Assembly: GCA_036496265.1 (NCBI GenBank)
Contig: DASXLL010000339.1
Span: 1 to 64,000, forward strand
Direction: 5' to 3'
Length of the DNA: 64,000 bases
From: CAYLLN01 sp036496265
GTDB taxonomy: Bacteria; Planctomycetota; Planctomycetia; Pirellulales; Pirellulaceae
The notes under the pieces are model-generated. The model did not search any database, had not been told where the DNA came from, and was given only the letters and a program-made list of their open reading frames with translations. The position numbers were made by a program, and so were the translations under genes. Shown here piece by piece: positions 42,535 to 50,478 of the stretch. Each line of letters begins with the position of its first letter. The first letter of the stretch is position 1.

Positions 42535-43203
42535 ATGTCCAGCCCTTTTCCGATTCAAGCATTCGATCGCAAATCAGAGTTTCTAATTACTCAACGGCGG
42601 CTGCCACACTGGTCCCAGGCCGGGACACTGACATTCATCACCTGGCGCACCAACGATTCGATTCCCGCTTCGGTATTGGCGGAATGGCGTAAAGCACGCT
42701 GTCGCTGGCTGGTTTCGCATGAGATCGATCCGGACGATAAGAAGTGGCGCGAGCAATTAGCCATGTTGCCTCAAAAGCAGCAACAAGACTTCCATCGTTA
42801 CTTCTCAGATCGCTGGCAGGATGAATTAGATTCCGGGCATGGTGAATGCCTCCTGCGAAAGCCGGAACTGGCCCAAATCGTCGCCAATAGCTTCGCCCAC
42901 TTCGATGGCACTCGGTATGTGCTTACCGATTTCATCATCATGCCTAACCATGTGCACTTGCTCGCCGCGTTTGAAGACGAACTGACAATGTTAGCGCAGT
43001 GTGAATCGTGGAAGCATTTCACAGCCCGTGCGATCAACAAGCTCGTCGGCCGGAAGGGCCGTTTTTGGGAGCAAGACGGATTCGATCATCTGATTCGTTC
43101 GGATGAGTCGTTTGGCTATTATCGCGGTTATATCGCCGACAACCCGAAGAAGGCTAACCTCGCCAGGGGTGAATTCATCCACTTTAGTAAGCCAATTCAG
43201 TAA
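42535..43203 (+). CDS. REP-associated tyrosine transposase (RAYT, TnpA_REP)
   Basis: 222 residues from ATG 42535. It is an IS200/IS605-related HUH single-strand nuclease: FIIMPNHVHLLAAF contains the His-hydrophobic-His pair, and the catalytic Tyr is probably in the later helix SFGYYRGYIADNPKKANL. Near the N-terminus RRLPHWSQAGTLTFITWRTNDSIP fits RAYTs. RAYTs are single-copy domesticated enzymes that move REP hairpins with a GTAG foot. Here matching GTAG-footed REP pairs stand on both sides at 25 and 18 bp. The longer frame to 42439 reads through the left pair and is rejected. Confidence 0.92.
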   Translation: MSSPFPIQAFDRKSEFLITQRRLPHWSQAGTLTFITWRTNDSIPASVLAEWRKARCRWLVSHEIDPDDKKWREQLAMLPQKQQQDFHRYFSDRWQDELDSGHGECLLRKPELAQIVANSFAHFDGTRYVLTDFIIMPNHVHLLAAFEDELTMLAQCESWKHFTARAINKLVGRKGRFWEQDGFDHLIRSDESFGYYRGYIADNPKKANLARGEFIHFSKPIQ

Positions 43204-43221
43204 CCGCGGCCGCTACGATCT

Positions 43222-43311
43222 GTAGCCATCACGCTCCGCGTGATGAAGCCCGGCTAATGGGTTGAAGTTATTTCGCAAATCCGGGCACGTCACGCGGAGC
43301 GTGACGGCTAC
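43222..43311 (+). repeat. 90-bp REP pair (BIME-like), right of the transposase
   Basis: GTAGCCATCACGCTCCGCGT at 43222 and CGTCACGCGGAGCGTGACGG-CTAC ending at 43311 form the same facing pair as 42421-42510, in the same orientation and with the same total length. Differences are few and mostly in the spacer. Confidence 0.88.
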
Positions 43312-43396
43312 TTATGATCCTTTCATTGCGTAACGCGAACTGGCGCGGGACAATCGTTTGAGTCATCCGGAAGGACATTTCAGCGGATACCTTGCT

Positions 43397-44716
43397 ATGC
43401 GGCGACGCAACTTTATTCAGGCGGCTTCCCTGAGTCTCCTCGGCTCCAGCGCCAGCGGCTGGTTCCCGTTGTTGGCAGATGAGCTGGCTAAGAACGCGAA
43501 GCGGCGGCGGCAGTGCATTTTGTTGTGGATGACAGGGGGGCCGACGCAGACCGATACGTTCGATATGAAGCCGGGGCATGCGAATGGCGGACAGTTCAAG
43601 GAAGTCGCGACAAAGGTGCCTGGACTGCGGTTTAGCGAGCATTTGCCGAAGCTCGCAACAATGTCGGATCAGCTCTGCGTCGTTCGCAGCCTGAGCACCA
43701 AAGAAGGCGACCACGGCCGCGGAACGTACGTCGTTCGCACGGGTCAAAAGCCGCAGGGGCCGATTCAGTATCCCGCAATTGGGGCGTCGCTATCAAAGGC
43801 GCTGGCCAATGGCGATGACGCGATTCCGCACTATGTGAGTATTTCGCCGTTCCGGACCTTCAATCAGGCGGCATATTCGCCCGGATTTCTTGGGCCGAGG
43901 TATGCGGCGCTAACGGTGGGTGCAACCGATGGGCCGGCGGCGCAAGCGCCGGCGGCGACTGGCGGATATGCCGAGCTGAAGGTCGATGACCTCGCGCCCG
44001 TCGTCGATCAAAGCCAATTCGCTGGACGCGTTGATCTGTGGCGGCAGTTTGAGGCCGAGTTTGTGGCTAAGCATCGCGGGCCATCGCCGGCGGCGCACCA
44101 AACGGTCTATGAACGAGCGCTGCAACTGATGGATTCATCGGCGGCGAAAGCCTTTGACCTATCTCAAGAGCCGACGGCTGTCCGCGACTCCTACGGCCGC
44201 GGTCGCTTCGGCCAAGGCTGCCTCATGGCTCGGCGGCTAATTGAGGCGGGCGTTTCGTTCGTTGAGGTTACGCTCGGCTCGCTATCTGAAAACACATTCG
44301 GCTGGGACACCCATCAGAACAATTTCGGGGCGGTGAAGCGGTTGTCGGGCGAGCTCGACGCGGGCTGGGGGACGCTGATGCAGGAATTGGCAGCGCGCAG
44401 CCTCTTGGAAACGACGACAATCCTCTGGATCGGCGAATTCGGCCGAACACCGACGATCAATCCGCAAGGCGGCCGCGATCATTTTCCCGCTGCCTGGACC
44501 TGTGTCCTCGCCGGTGGTGGAATCAAAGGCGGGCAGGCTTACGGCAAGACGAGCGAGAGCGGAAACGAGGTGGTCGAAGGCAAGACCGATGTCCCAGATA
44601 TTCTCGCGACGCTATCCGCCGCGCTCGGCGTCGATCCGGAAGAAAAAAACATCTCCGATCAGGGGCGGCCGATCAAAATCGCGGACGGCACGCCGATCAA
44701 AGAAATTTTGGCTTAG
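43397..44716 (+). CDS. DUF1501 protein with Tat-like signal
   Basis: 439 residues from ATG 43397. MRRRNFIQAASLSLLGSSASG is a Tat-type signal. LLWMTGGPTQTDTFDMKPGH, the FSEHLPKLATMSDQLCVVRSLSTKEGDHGRGTY block (metal-binding Asp/His), GWDTHQNNF and LWIGEFGRTPTINPQGGRDHFP are the DUF1501 (alkaline phosphatase-superfamily-like) signature. DUF1501 genes usually accompany DUF1549/DUF1553 cytochrome genes in planctomycetes; none is present here, so it stands alone. Substrate unknown. Confidence 0.9.
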   Translation: MRRRNFIQAASLSLLGSSASGWFPLLADELAKNAKRRRQCILLWMTGGPTQTDTFDMKPGHANGGQFKEVATKVPGLRFSEHLPKLATMSDQLCVVRSLSTKEGDHGRGTYVVRTGQKPQGPIQYPAIGASLSKALANGDDAIPHYVSISPFRTFNQAAYSPGFLGPRYAALTVGATDGPAAQAPAATGGYAELKVDDLAPVVDQSQFAGRVDLWRQFEAEFVAKHRGPSPAAHQTVYERALQLMDSSAAKAFDLSQEPTAVRDSYGRGRFGQGCLMARRLIEAGVSFVEVTLGSLSENTFGWDTHQNNFGAVKRLSGELDAGWGTLMQELAARSLLETTTILWIGEFGRTPTINPQGGRDHFPAAWTCVLAGGGIKGGQAYGKTSESGNEVVEGKTDVPDILATLSAALGVDPEEKNISDQGRPIKIADGTPIKEILA

Positions 44717-44734
44717 AAGTCCGGCAATCAGATA

Positions 44735-44803
44735 GCCACGAAAAACACAAAAAGTCACGAAAAGGCGGACATCATTTTTGTGGCTTTTTGTGTTTTTTGT
44801 GGC
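44735..44803. terminator. 29-bp inverted repeat between convergent genes
   Basis: GCCACGAAAAACACAAAAAG from 44735 is complementary, with three G-T-type mismatches, to CTTTTTGTGTTTTTTGTGGC ending at 44803, with an 11-nt loop. It lies between the ends of the DUF1501 gene and the small minus-strand gene, so it can terminate both. The A/T-rich wording resembles a widespread planctomycete intergenic repeat. Confidence 0.75.
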
Positions 44804-44810
44804 GATTACT

Positions 44811-45050
44811 TTAGTACGTCTCGCGGAAGCACTCGCGGGTCGGAATGCACTCGTGCCGGCTGACGTATTGGCTGTCAGGCCCCAGATAATTCTGTGTCTG
44901 GTTGCACCAGCACTGCGGCGCATTGGTCTCCTCGGGAAAGTTTTCCGGATGACCGATCGCGTCGCGGAGGTACATCGCTTTATTGCGAAGGTAGATGCAA
45001 GGGGGCGTCGTGACCGCCTCGTGGGCCGGATATTCTTTGCTGAAGGGCAT
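44811..45050 (-). CDS. Small cysteine-containing protein of unknown function
   Basis: 79 residues from ATG 45050: MPFSKEYPAHEAVTTPPCIY, LRNKAMYLRDAIGHPENFPE, then NAPQCWCNQTQNYLGPDSQY and SRHECIPTRECFRETY. Five cysteines, no signal peptide, no known family. It is the last gene in the direction of the molybdenum hydroxylase operon, separated from the FAD gene by the 45062-45127 inverted repeat. The well-formed, non-repetitive composition suggests a real gene; it may be an accessory protein. Confidence 0.6.
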   Translation of the reverse strand: MPFSKEYPAHEAVTTPPCIYLRNKAMYLRDAIGHPENFPEETNAPQCWCNQTQNYLGPDSQYVSRHECIPTRECFRETY

Positions 45051-45061
45051 TTTCGTTCTCC

Positions 45062-45127
45062 GTAGGGTGGGCTGTGCCCACCATTGGCAGTTTTGCGTCG
45101 GCGCTTGGTGGGCACAGCCCACCCTAC
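45062..45127. repeat. Perfect 21-bp inverted repeat with GTAG foot
   Basis: GTAGGGTGGGCTGTGCCCAC from 45062 is the exact inverse of the unit ending in CACAGCCCACCCTAC at 45127; arms of 21 bp, spacer of 24 bp. Each arm is itself a GTAG-footed palindrome, as in REP pairs. It lies between the FAD-subunit stop and the small gene. Confidence 0.9.
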
Positions 45128-45130
45128 AAA

Positions 45131-46123
45131 TTAGAAGCCTCCCGTTTCGGCTCCGGCGGCTTTCAAAATCGCACGCTTGACCGCGACTTTGGCCAGTTGG
45201 ACCTTGTATTCATTATTGGAAAGCGGCGTAGCGCTCGCGACAGCGGCTTCGCCAGCGGCTTCGGCCGTTTCGGCGGTGACGGAGCTGCCAATGATGGCGG
45301 CAGCGGCTTCGCTAGAGGTCCACGGCGCAGGAGCAACGTGGCCCAGAACGACTTTAGCATCCCGGACGATCCCATCCACGATCTTCAGTACGGCAGCCGC
45401 CGCGGTGATCGGATAATCCGGCCCTTCGCCGTGCCGGACTTCGTACGTCGCGCAGGCCAAGCTGTCCACAGGCGGCAGCAGAATATGCGTCACGAGTTGA
45501 CCTGGAGCCAGCGTGTTTTCGCGCTCGCCTTCATGCCGCGGGATGCGGAACAGGCTTTCGACGGGGGCGAATTTTTCGTCGGTCGCTTCCGGACCGATGA
45601 CCCGAGCAGTCGCGCCGTAGGCGATCAGCGCCGGGGCCAGTCGCGATGCGGAGACGAACTTCGCCGCGCCTTGATTGCCAAAAATCGCGTGAAAGCGATT
45701 ATCGCCTTGCTCGGTTAACTTCCCACCGGCGGCCAAGAGCCCGCGGTTGTCGCGGAAAAACCAGCACTGCGGCCGCTGGAGGACCTCGCCACCCAAAGTG
45801 CCCTGACACTGAATCTGTAGGCTGGCGATGCCGTCGATGGCGTCTCGCAGGGCGGAATAGGGATTCAGATAGGGATGAACGAGCAGCGTATCGAGCGTCA
45901 CCGTCGCGCCGATCGAGATCACGCCGCCATCGAGCTGTTCGACCTCGCGGAAGCTTGGCACATCGAGCAAATTCACCACGCGCTGGGGCGTTATGACCAT
46001 TTTTTGCATCAGCCCGACGAGATCGGTGCCACCGGCGATCAGTTCCGTTTCGCCGGGAAAATCGCGAAGGTGTTCGAGCACCTCGGCTTCAGTCGTTGGC
46101 GACGCGTATTCGAAATTCTTCAT
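45131..46123 (-). CDS. FAD-binding subunit of a xanthine-dehydrogenase-type molybdenum hydroxylase
   Basis: 330 residues from ATG 46123. MKNFEYASPTTEAEVLEHLRDFPGETELIAGGTDLVGLMQ is the PCMH FAD motif (AGGTDL). GIASLQIQCQGTLGGEVLQRPQCWFFRDN is the insert seen in YagS/PaoB proteins, which can hold a [4Fe-4S] cluster. The CO-dehydrogenase flavoprotein C-terminal domain follows. It shuttles electrons from the Fe-S subunit to an acceptor. It is separated from the molybdopterin gene by about 180 bp of repeat. The substrate is an aldehyde or heterocycle, undetermined. Confidence 0.88.
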   Translation of the reverse strand: MKNFEYASPTTEAEVLEHLRDFPGETELIAGGTDLVGLMQKMVITPQRVVNLLDVPSFREVEQLDGGVISIGATVTLDTLLVHPYLNPYSALRDAIDGIASLQIQCQGTLGGEVLQRPQCWFFRDNRGLLAAGGKLTEQGDNRFHAIFGNQGAAKFVSASRLAPALIAYGATARVIGPEATDEKFAPVESLFRIPRHEGERENTLAPGQLVTHILLPPVDSLACATYEVRHGEGPDYPITAAAAVLKIVDGIVRDAKVVLGHVAPAPWTSSEAAAAIIGSSVTAETAEAAGEAAVASATPLSNNEYKVQLAKVAVKRAILKAAGAETGGF

Positions 46124-46156
46124 TGTTAGCTCCCAGAGGAGATGTTTTCGATGAAT

Positions 46157-46300
46157 AGCCAAATCACAAGCATCAAATCTCAAACAAATCTCAAACACGA
46201 AATTCAAATGACAGAGAGTTCGAACTACCTAGTTTCGAGCATTTCAATTTTCATCATTCGATTTTGTTTGGTGCTTGATGCTTGGTCATTGATGCTTTTT
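46157..46300. repeat. CAAATCACAAGCATCAAAT / TTTGGTGCTTGATGCTT inverted repeat inside an operon
   Basis: The AT-rich arms around 46158-46215 and 46250-46300 are partly complementary (ATCACAAGCATCAAATCTCA against TTTGTTTGGTGCTTGATGCT). This is the same family as 38309-38435 and again lies between two co-directional genes of one complex. Confidence 0.7.
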
Positions 46301-46305
46301 TGTCG

Positions 46306-48522
46306 TTATGTTTTTTTCTTCAGCGCCGCCAGCACTCGCTGCGGTGTGAGCGGCAACGGACTGACGCGAACACCAAGTGCATTCGCAACGGCATTGCTGA
46401 TCGCGGCGCCGGGCGCGATGACCGGCGGCTCACCGAGGCCGATCACACCGCGCTTCCGCTCGCTTTCCGGCTCGTAGAACTCAACGACGAACTCGCCAAT
46501 ATCGCCGATGCGGCACAACTTGTAATTCGCCAGATCGCAGTTCACAAACGCCCCGGTGCTCGGATCGTTGATCCGCTGCTCGAACAACGCATAGGCGATG
46601 CCCATGATAAACGCGCCATTGATCTGGCTCTCGGCTTGCTGCGGGCTGATGATCAGGCCGATGTCCTGCACGGCTACGAACTTCTTCATCTTGATCACGC
46701 CGGTCTCTTTATCGACTTCGACGTGAGCCATTTGCACGCCGCCGACCTGGCTGTTGGAAAGCGGCGTGTTGCGTGTTCCACGAACATAATCGCCCTTCAC
46801 TTCCAGCGGCGACATGCCGAGCAGCGAGCAAGCTTCCTTCCAGCTCACGCTCTTCTTCGCGTCGTCCGTCGATTGCACACGGCCATTGACTGCTTCGAGC
46901 TTCGCCGGATCGACGTCCAGCTTTTTGCCGACCAGCTCAGCTATTTTGGCGAACGCATCTTGGCCCGCGCGGCGATGAGATTCACTCACGCCGCCAACCG
47001 TCGTGCTGCCGCCGCTCGCGCCGCTGACCGGCATCTTCGAGCTGCCAATATTCACGCGGATCGACTCATAGGGAAGACCGAACGTCTCGGCCAGCACCAA
47101 GGCGATTACCGTCCGCGTGCCGGTGCCCAGATCCTGTGTGCCGCATGTCGTCTCGACGTCCCCGTTGGGATGAATCTTAATCGTGCAGCTCGATTGACCC
47201 GCGCCGCCGCCCCAGGTATGAATGGCCAACCCCAGGCCATCGACGATCGAGCCCTTGGCTTGACCCTTGCCATGCGGATGCCACTTGGCCTTCCAATCCA
47301 TCAGCGCCGCCGCACGCTCCATTTCGCCCTTGTAGACCGACGGCTTCGCGCCCGCGACGAGCGGCTTATCGTCGGTGCCCAGGTTCTTCATGAAGATGTC
47401 ATAGCTATCGACTCCCATCTTCATGGCGAGATCATCAATGGCCACCTGCGTGATCGCACAAGCCTGCGGATGGTTCGGCGCACGCCACGCTCGCTGCGGA
47501 CTATTGTTGGTCTTAATGTTGACCTGGCTAATGCGCTGATTGGCCGGGCGATAGACGTAGGGAATCTGCCGGTAATCTGCGGGTCCTCCCGTAACGCCGC
47601 TCGTGCCCCAGTGCTCGGAGTCCCAAACCGTGATCATGCCGTCTTTGTCCGCTCCCAGGCGAACTTTGATGTATCCGCTGGGACGGTTGCCGGCGATTTT
47701 CATCTCCTGATCGCGATCGAGCATGAGCTTGACCGGCCGGCCGGTCTTCTGGCTGATGCGAGCGGCGGCGGTGCTCCAATAGTCCACCTGGAATTTCCCG
47801 CCGAATCCGCCGCCGATGTAATTGCAAATGACTTCAACGTCGCTCGCCGCAATCTTCAGATCGTTGGCAAAACCTTCATCGCAACCACTGACGTTTTGCG
47901 TCGAGTGATAAGCGGTCAGCTTATTGCCGTCCCATTGAACGGTCGAACCGTGCGGCTCCAGGCAGCAATGCGTGATCACATCGATGCCGTACTCGCCTTC
48001 GACGACGTGTGCCGCCTCTTTGAGAACCCGCTCAATCTCAGCCGCAACGAATTCCTCCTGATTCTCGCCTTCCTTGGGCATTTTTTCGGTCTGAACCCTG
48101 CCGCCCCCCTTGGACGTCCGACCCGCCGCCTTCGCAGCCGCCAAATCCGAGTCCTTCACAAACACCGGCTGTTGATCGTATTCAACCTTGCAAGCTGCAA
48201 CGCCTTCACGGCCAGCGCCTTCGCTTTCGGCCGCGACGACAATAATGAGATCGCCTTGAAACTCGACCTTATCGCCAACTTTCTTCAGCGGCATGACTTC
48301 GACGACGCCCGCGACCTTCTCGGCGGCACTCGTGTCGATCGACTTAATCGTGCAGCTCGCGTGCGGGCAGCCCAGGCCCTTGGCGATGAGCTGGTTCTTC
48401 AAATTCACGTCGTACGTGTATTTGGCCTTGCCGGTGGATTTATCCATTCCGTCCAGCCGCTTCACGCGCTTGCCGATCGCATGCGACTTTGCTTTGCTCG
48501 GCCAGGAGTATTCGACAGCCAT
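46306..48522 (-). CDS. Molybdopterin-binding catalytic subunit, xanthine dehydrogenase family
   Basis: 738 residues from ATG 48522 (TAATG overlap with the upstream gene). VKRLDGMDKSTGKAKYTYDV opens the Ald_Xan_dh domain. GGGFGGKFQVDYW is the Mo-pterin GGGFGGK motif, and RAWRAPNHPQACAITQVAIDDLA and GTQDLGTGTRTVIALVLAE follow. RGVIGLGEPPVIAPGAAISNAVANALG carries the catalytic Glu. It would hydroxylate a purine, aldehyde or similar carbon centre. The order Fe-S, Mo, FAD resembles yagT-R-S components. Without its own signal it may ride on the Tat signal of its partner. Confidence 0.92.
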   Translation of the reverse strand: MAVEYSWPSKAKSHAIGKRVKRLDGMDKSTGKAKYTYDVNLKNQLIAKGLGCPHASCTIKSIDTSAAEKVAGVVEVMPLKKVGDKVEFQGDLIIVVAAESEGAGREGVAACKVEYDQQPVFVKDSDLAAAKAAGRTSKGGGRVQTEKMPKEGENQEEFVAAEIERVLKEAAHVVEGEYGIDVITHCCLEPHGSTVQWDGNKLTAYHSTQNVSGCDEGFANDLKIAASDVEVICNYIGGGFGGKFQVDYWSTAAARISQKTGRPVKLMLDRDQEMKIAGNRPSGYIKVRLGADKDGMITVWDSEHWGTSGVTGGPADYRQIPYVYRPANQRISQVNIKTNNSPQRAWRAPNHPQACAITQVAIDDLAMKMGVDSYDIFMKNLGTDDKPLVAGAKPSVYKGEMERAAALMDWKAKWHPHGKGQAKGSIVDGLGLAIHTWGGGAGQSSCTIKIHPNGDVETTCGTQDLGTGTRTVIALVLAETFGLPYESIRVNIGSSKMPVSGASGGSTTVGGVSESHRRAGQDAFAKIAELVGKKLDVDPAKLEAVNGRVQSTDDAKKSVSWKEACSLLGMSPLEVKGDYVRGTRNTPLSNSQVGGVQMAHVEVDKETGVIKMKKFVAVQDIGLIISPQQAESQINGAFIMGIAYALFEQRINDPSTGAFVNCDLANYKLCRIGDIGEFVVEFYEPESERKRGVIGLGEPPVIAPGAAISNAVANALGVRVSPLPLTPQRVLAALKKKT

Positions 48523-49127
48523 TAGGCATCTCCTTTCACGACCTTGAGGGCCGCTTGAATCACGTTGGCATAGGTGCCGCAGCGGCACAGGTTGCCGTTC
48601 AGCCCCTTGCGAATTTCTTCTTCCGTCGCCTTCGGTTTCATATTCAAAAACGCCCGCACGCCAACAACGAAACCCGGCGTGCAAAAGCCACATTGCTGCG
48701 CGTCGCACTCGACAAACGCCTTGGGCACCGCGTCGTTGGCCAGGCTCTCGACGGTCGCGATCTTCTTGCCGACCGCCTGCATCGCCAGCATCGTATTGGC
48801 CTGCATCGGCTTACCATCGACGAGCACCGTCGCCGCCCCGCTCGAGCCATCCGTGCACACCGGCTTCGCCCCAGTCAGATCGAGCTGATAGCGAAGCACT
48901 TCCAGCAGCGTTGTTCGCGGCTCGACCTTCACTTGACTGTCTTTGCCGTTCACGTTCAGCGTGATCGTCTGCTGACCGCTCGCGACCTGTTTGCCTTTTT
49001 CCTGAGCCAGCGCCGCCGTCGTCTGCTGCGCAATCCCCGCCGCCGCGGCCGCCGCCCCGCTCCCTCGCAAAAAGTCGCGGCGGCTAAACCCAGAAGGCGG
49101 GTCCAGCGTGTTTGTTCGATGTGCCAT
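48522..49127 (-). CDS. Tat-exported [2Fe-2S] subunit with a degenerate plant-type cluster
   Basis: 201 residues. A Tat signal (SRRDFLRGSGAAAAAAGIA) is followed by a ferredoxin fold and an all-alpha domain. The alpha domain keeps CGFCTPGFVV and LCRCGTYANVI. In the ferredoxin loop, where relatives have C-x4-C-x2-C and a fourth Cys about 12 residues on, this protein reads VCTDGSSGAATVLVDGKPMQ and then ANTMLA. Only the first Cys remains; the others are Ser, Ala and Asn. I re-read 48799-48880 on the minus strand and it agrees. The protein should therefore hold one cluster instead of two. It is first of the operon. Confidence 0.9.
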   Translation of the reverse strand: MAHRTNTLDPPSGFSRRDFLRGSGAAAAAAGIAQQTTAALAQEKGKQVASGQQTITLNVNGKDSQVKVEPRTTLLEVLRYQLDLTGAKPVCTDGSSGAATVLVDGKPMQANTMLAMQAVGKKIATVESLANDAVPKAFVECDAQQCGFCTPGFVVGVRAFLNMKPKATEEEIRKGLNGNLCRCGTYANVIQAALKVVKGDA

Positions 49128-49143
49128 GCTTTAATTCCTCAAC

Positions 49144-49194
49144 GTGGGGCAGGCTTCTAGCCTGCCAACTCGTAGGATAGGCGTCTCGCCTATC
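49144..49194. repeat. Two different REP-like palindromes in tandem
   Basis: GTGGGGCAGGCTTCTAGCCT from 49144 to 49166 is the putA-insert unit. Five bases later GTAGGATAGGCGTCTCGCCT runs from 49172 to 49194. Each is a short palindrome with a GTRG foot. They lie upstream of the molybdenum hydroxylase operon, in a 194-bp gap with no gene. Confidence 0.8.
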
Positions 49195-49321
49195 TCGAAT
49201 ACATTGCCAGATGTTCCAACCCAGCGCCGCAGATTATGGCGAGTTGGACGGCAGTGTGCAATCAAGCGCCAGAGAAAAATTCGGGCCGGCGGCTATTGAG
49301 AAAGGTCAACCAAATGGCCCG

Positions 49322-50434
49322 TTACGCAGCCTTTGCCAACCGAACTGCCGGCTGAGATACACGAGTGTCTTCGTGCCGCGCCGCGGCTAATTGCCGGGCC
49401 ACTTCGAGCGCCCTTCCGCGGTGGATCTGAGCATTCCACATGGCGCGAAAGGCACCGTAATACCCGCGCTCGTTCCAATTAAAGACCCAGAGCAACAGAG
49501 CGGCCCCAGCGACGGAACAAGCCCCCTTAAGCGATTCCCAATGTGGACCGAACACGAGCATTGGCAACCAGGGAATTGCTCGGGCGATCGTGCGGCCAAC
49601 TTCTCGCACGCGCCCGCGAATGAGAGCCCTCGCGATCGTCCACAGCGACTTGCTGATGTGGCTCCCGGCGGCGGCTGACAGCAACAATTGGCGATTTTCC
49701 CACAGCTGGCTGGGCCCGATGTACTTGAGTAGCGGCGAATTCGGGTTGTCGGCACGAAAGCGAATTTCATCCGCCCCGTATGCCCTGAGCTCGCGGCCGA
49801 AGTGAGCAAAAGTGCCGGAATTAAAGTGCCAGACGCGAGCTCGCTCGGCGTAACTCAGCCGGGCGCCGTTGTGACGCAGCATCGCGCCGAGCAAAATCTC
49901 GGAAAAATGGCCGTATTCGCCGCGAAAGCCGCCGGCGCGATGAAAGGCATTTTGCTCAATCGCGCAGCCGCGAACCGTGCATAGGTTCCAGCCGCCAGCG
50001 ATGCGGTCGTCCAGAGCCTCTTCATAAATGACTTGTTCCTGGCCGGCGAAGCGCGATTCGTTAATGCCGCCGCTCGCCACGGCCAGAGCATCGACATCGC
50101 CCTTCGCAAATCGGGCGATGATTTCCGCAATACAATCGCGATCGGCCTTCACGTGCGACTCGGTGAAAAGCAAAACCCGACCGCGGGCCGTTTGTGCCCC
50201 GGCGTTGTAGCAGTCGTGTAGCGAGCCCTCTTCGCAGCGAACGAATTGATCGCGCGGCGATAGCAGCCCCGCCACGGCCGCCTCGACATCAGGCTCGCGG
50301 CCGTCGATGACCACAACGATTTCATAGTCGCTGCGTGAGCACGATTGCTGCGTCCACGAAGAGATCGCTTCGAGTGCATGGCCGCGATGATCGGGCAAAG
50401 GCACGATCACGGAGATGAACGGCTTGTCGGTCAC
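49322..50434 (-). CDS. Family 2 glycosyltransferase
   Basis: About 370 residues from GTG 50434 (TDKPFISVIVPLPDHRGHALEAISSW). The GT-A core has YEIVVVIDGREPDVEA, ARGRVLLFTESHVKADRDCI (here TES takes the place of the DxD motif) and VRGCAIEQNAFHRAGGFRGEYGHFSEILLGAML. Two weakly hydrophobic stretches lie near the C-terminus (IPWLPMLVFG and SVAGAALLLWVFNW). The frame is open upstream to 50755 but overlaps the next gene without similarity. It probably builds a cell-surface glycan with the neighbouring gene; donor and acceptor unknown. Confidence 0.78.
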   Translation of the reverse strand: MTDKPFISVIVPLPDHRGHALEAISSWTQQSCSRSDYEIVVVIDGREPDVEAAVAGLLSPRDQFVRCEEGSLHDCYNAGAQTARGRVLLFTESHVKADRDCIAEIIARFAKGDVDALAVASGGINESRFAGQEQVIYEEALDDRIAGGWNLCTVRGCAIEQNAFHRAGGFRGEYGHFSEILLGAMLRHNGARLSYAERARVWHFNSGTFAHFGRELRAYGADEIRFRADNPNSPLLKYIGPSQLWENRQLLLSAAAGSHISKSLWTIARALIRGRVREVGRTIARAIPWLPMLVFGPHWESLKGACSVAGAALLLWVFNWNERGYYGAFRAMWNAQIHRGRALEVARQLAAARHEDTRVSQPAVRLAKAA

Positions 50435-50478
50435 GGGCGGTGAGACTTGAGTGCGTGAGTCTTGAGGCGTGAGGCAAA

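Noticed and set aside
42421..43311. Complete IS200/IS605 element
   Set aside because: No second orfB and no IS ends; the HUH protein type and GTAG-footed REP pairs fit a RAYT instead.
46282..48525. 747-codon plus-strand frame antisense to the molybdopterin subunit
   Set aside because: Arg/Ala/His-rich shadow of a GC-rich gene; the opposite frame has all family motifs.
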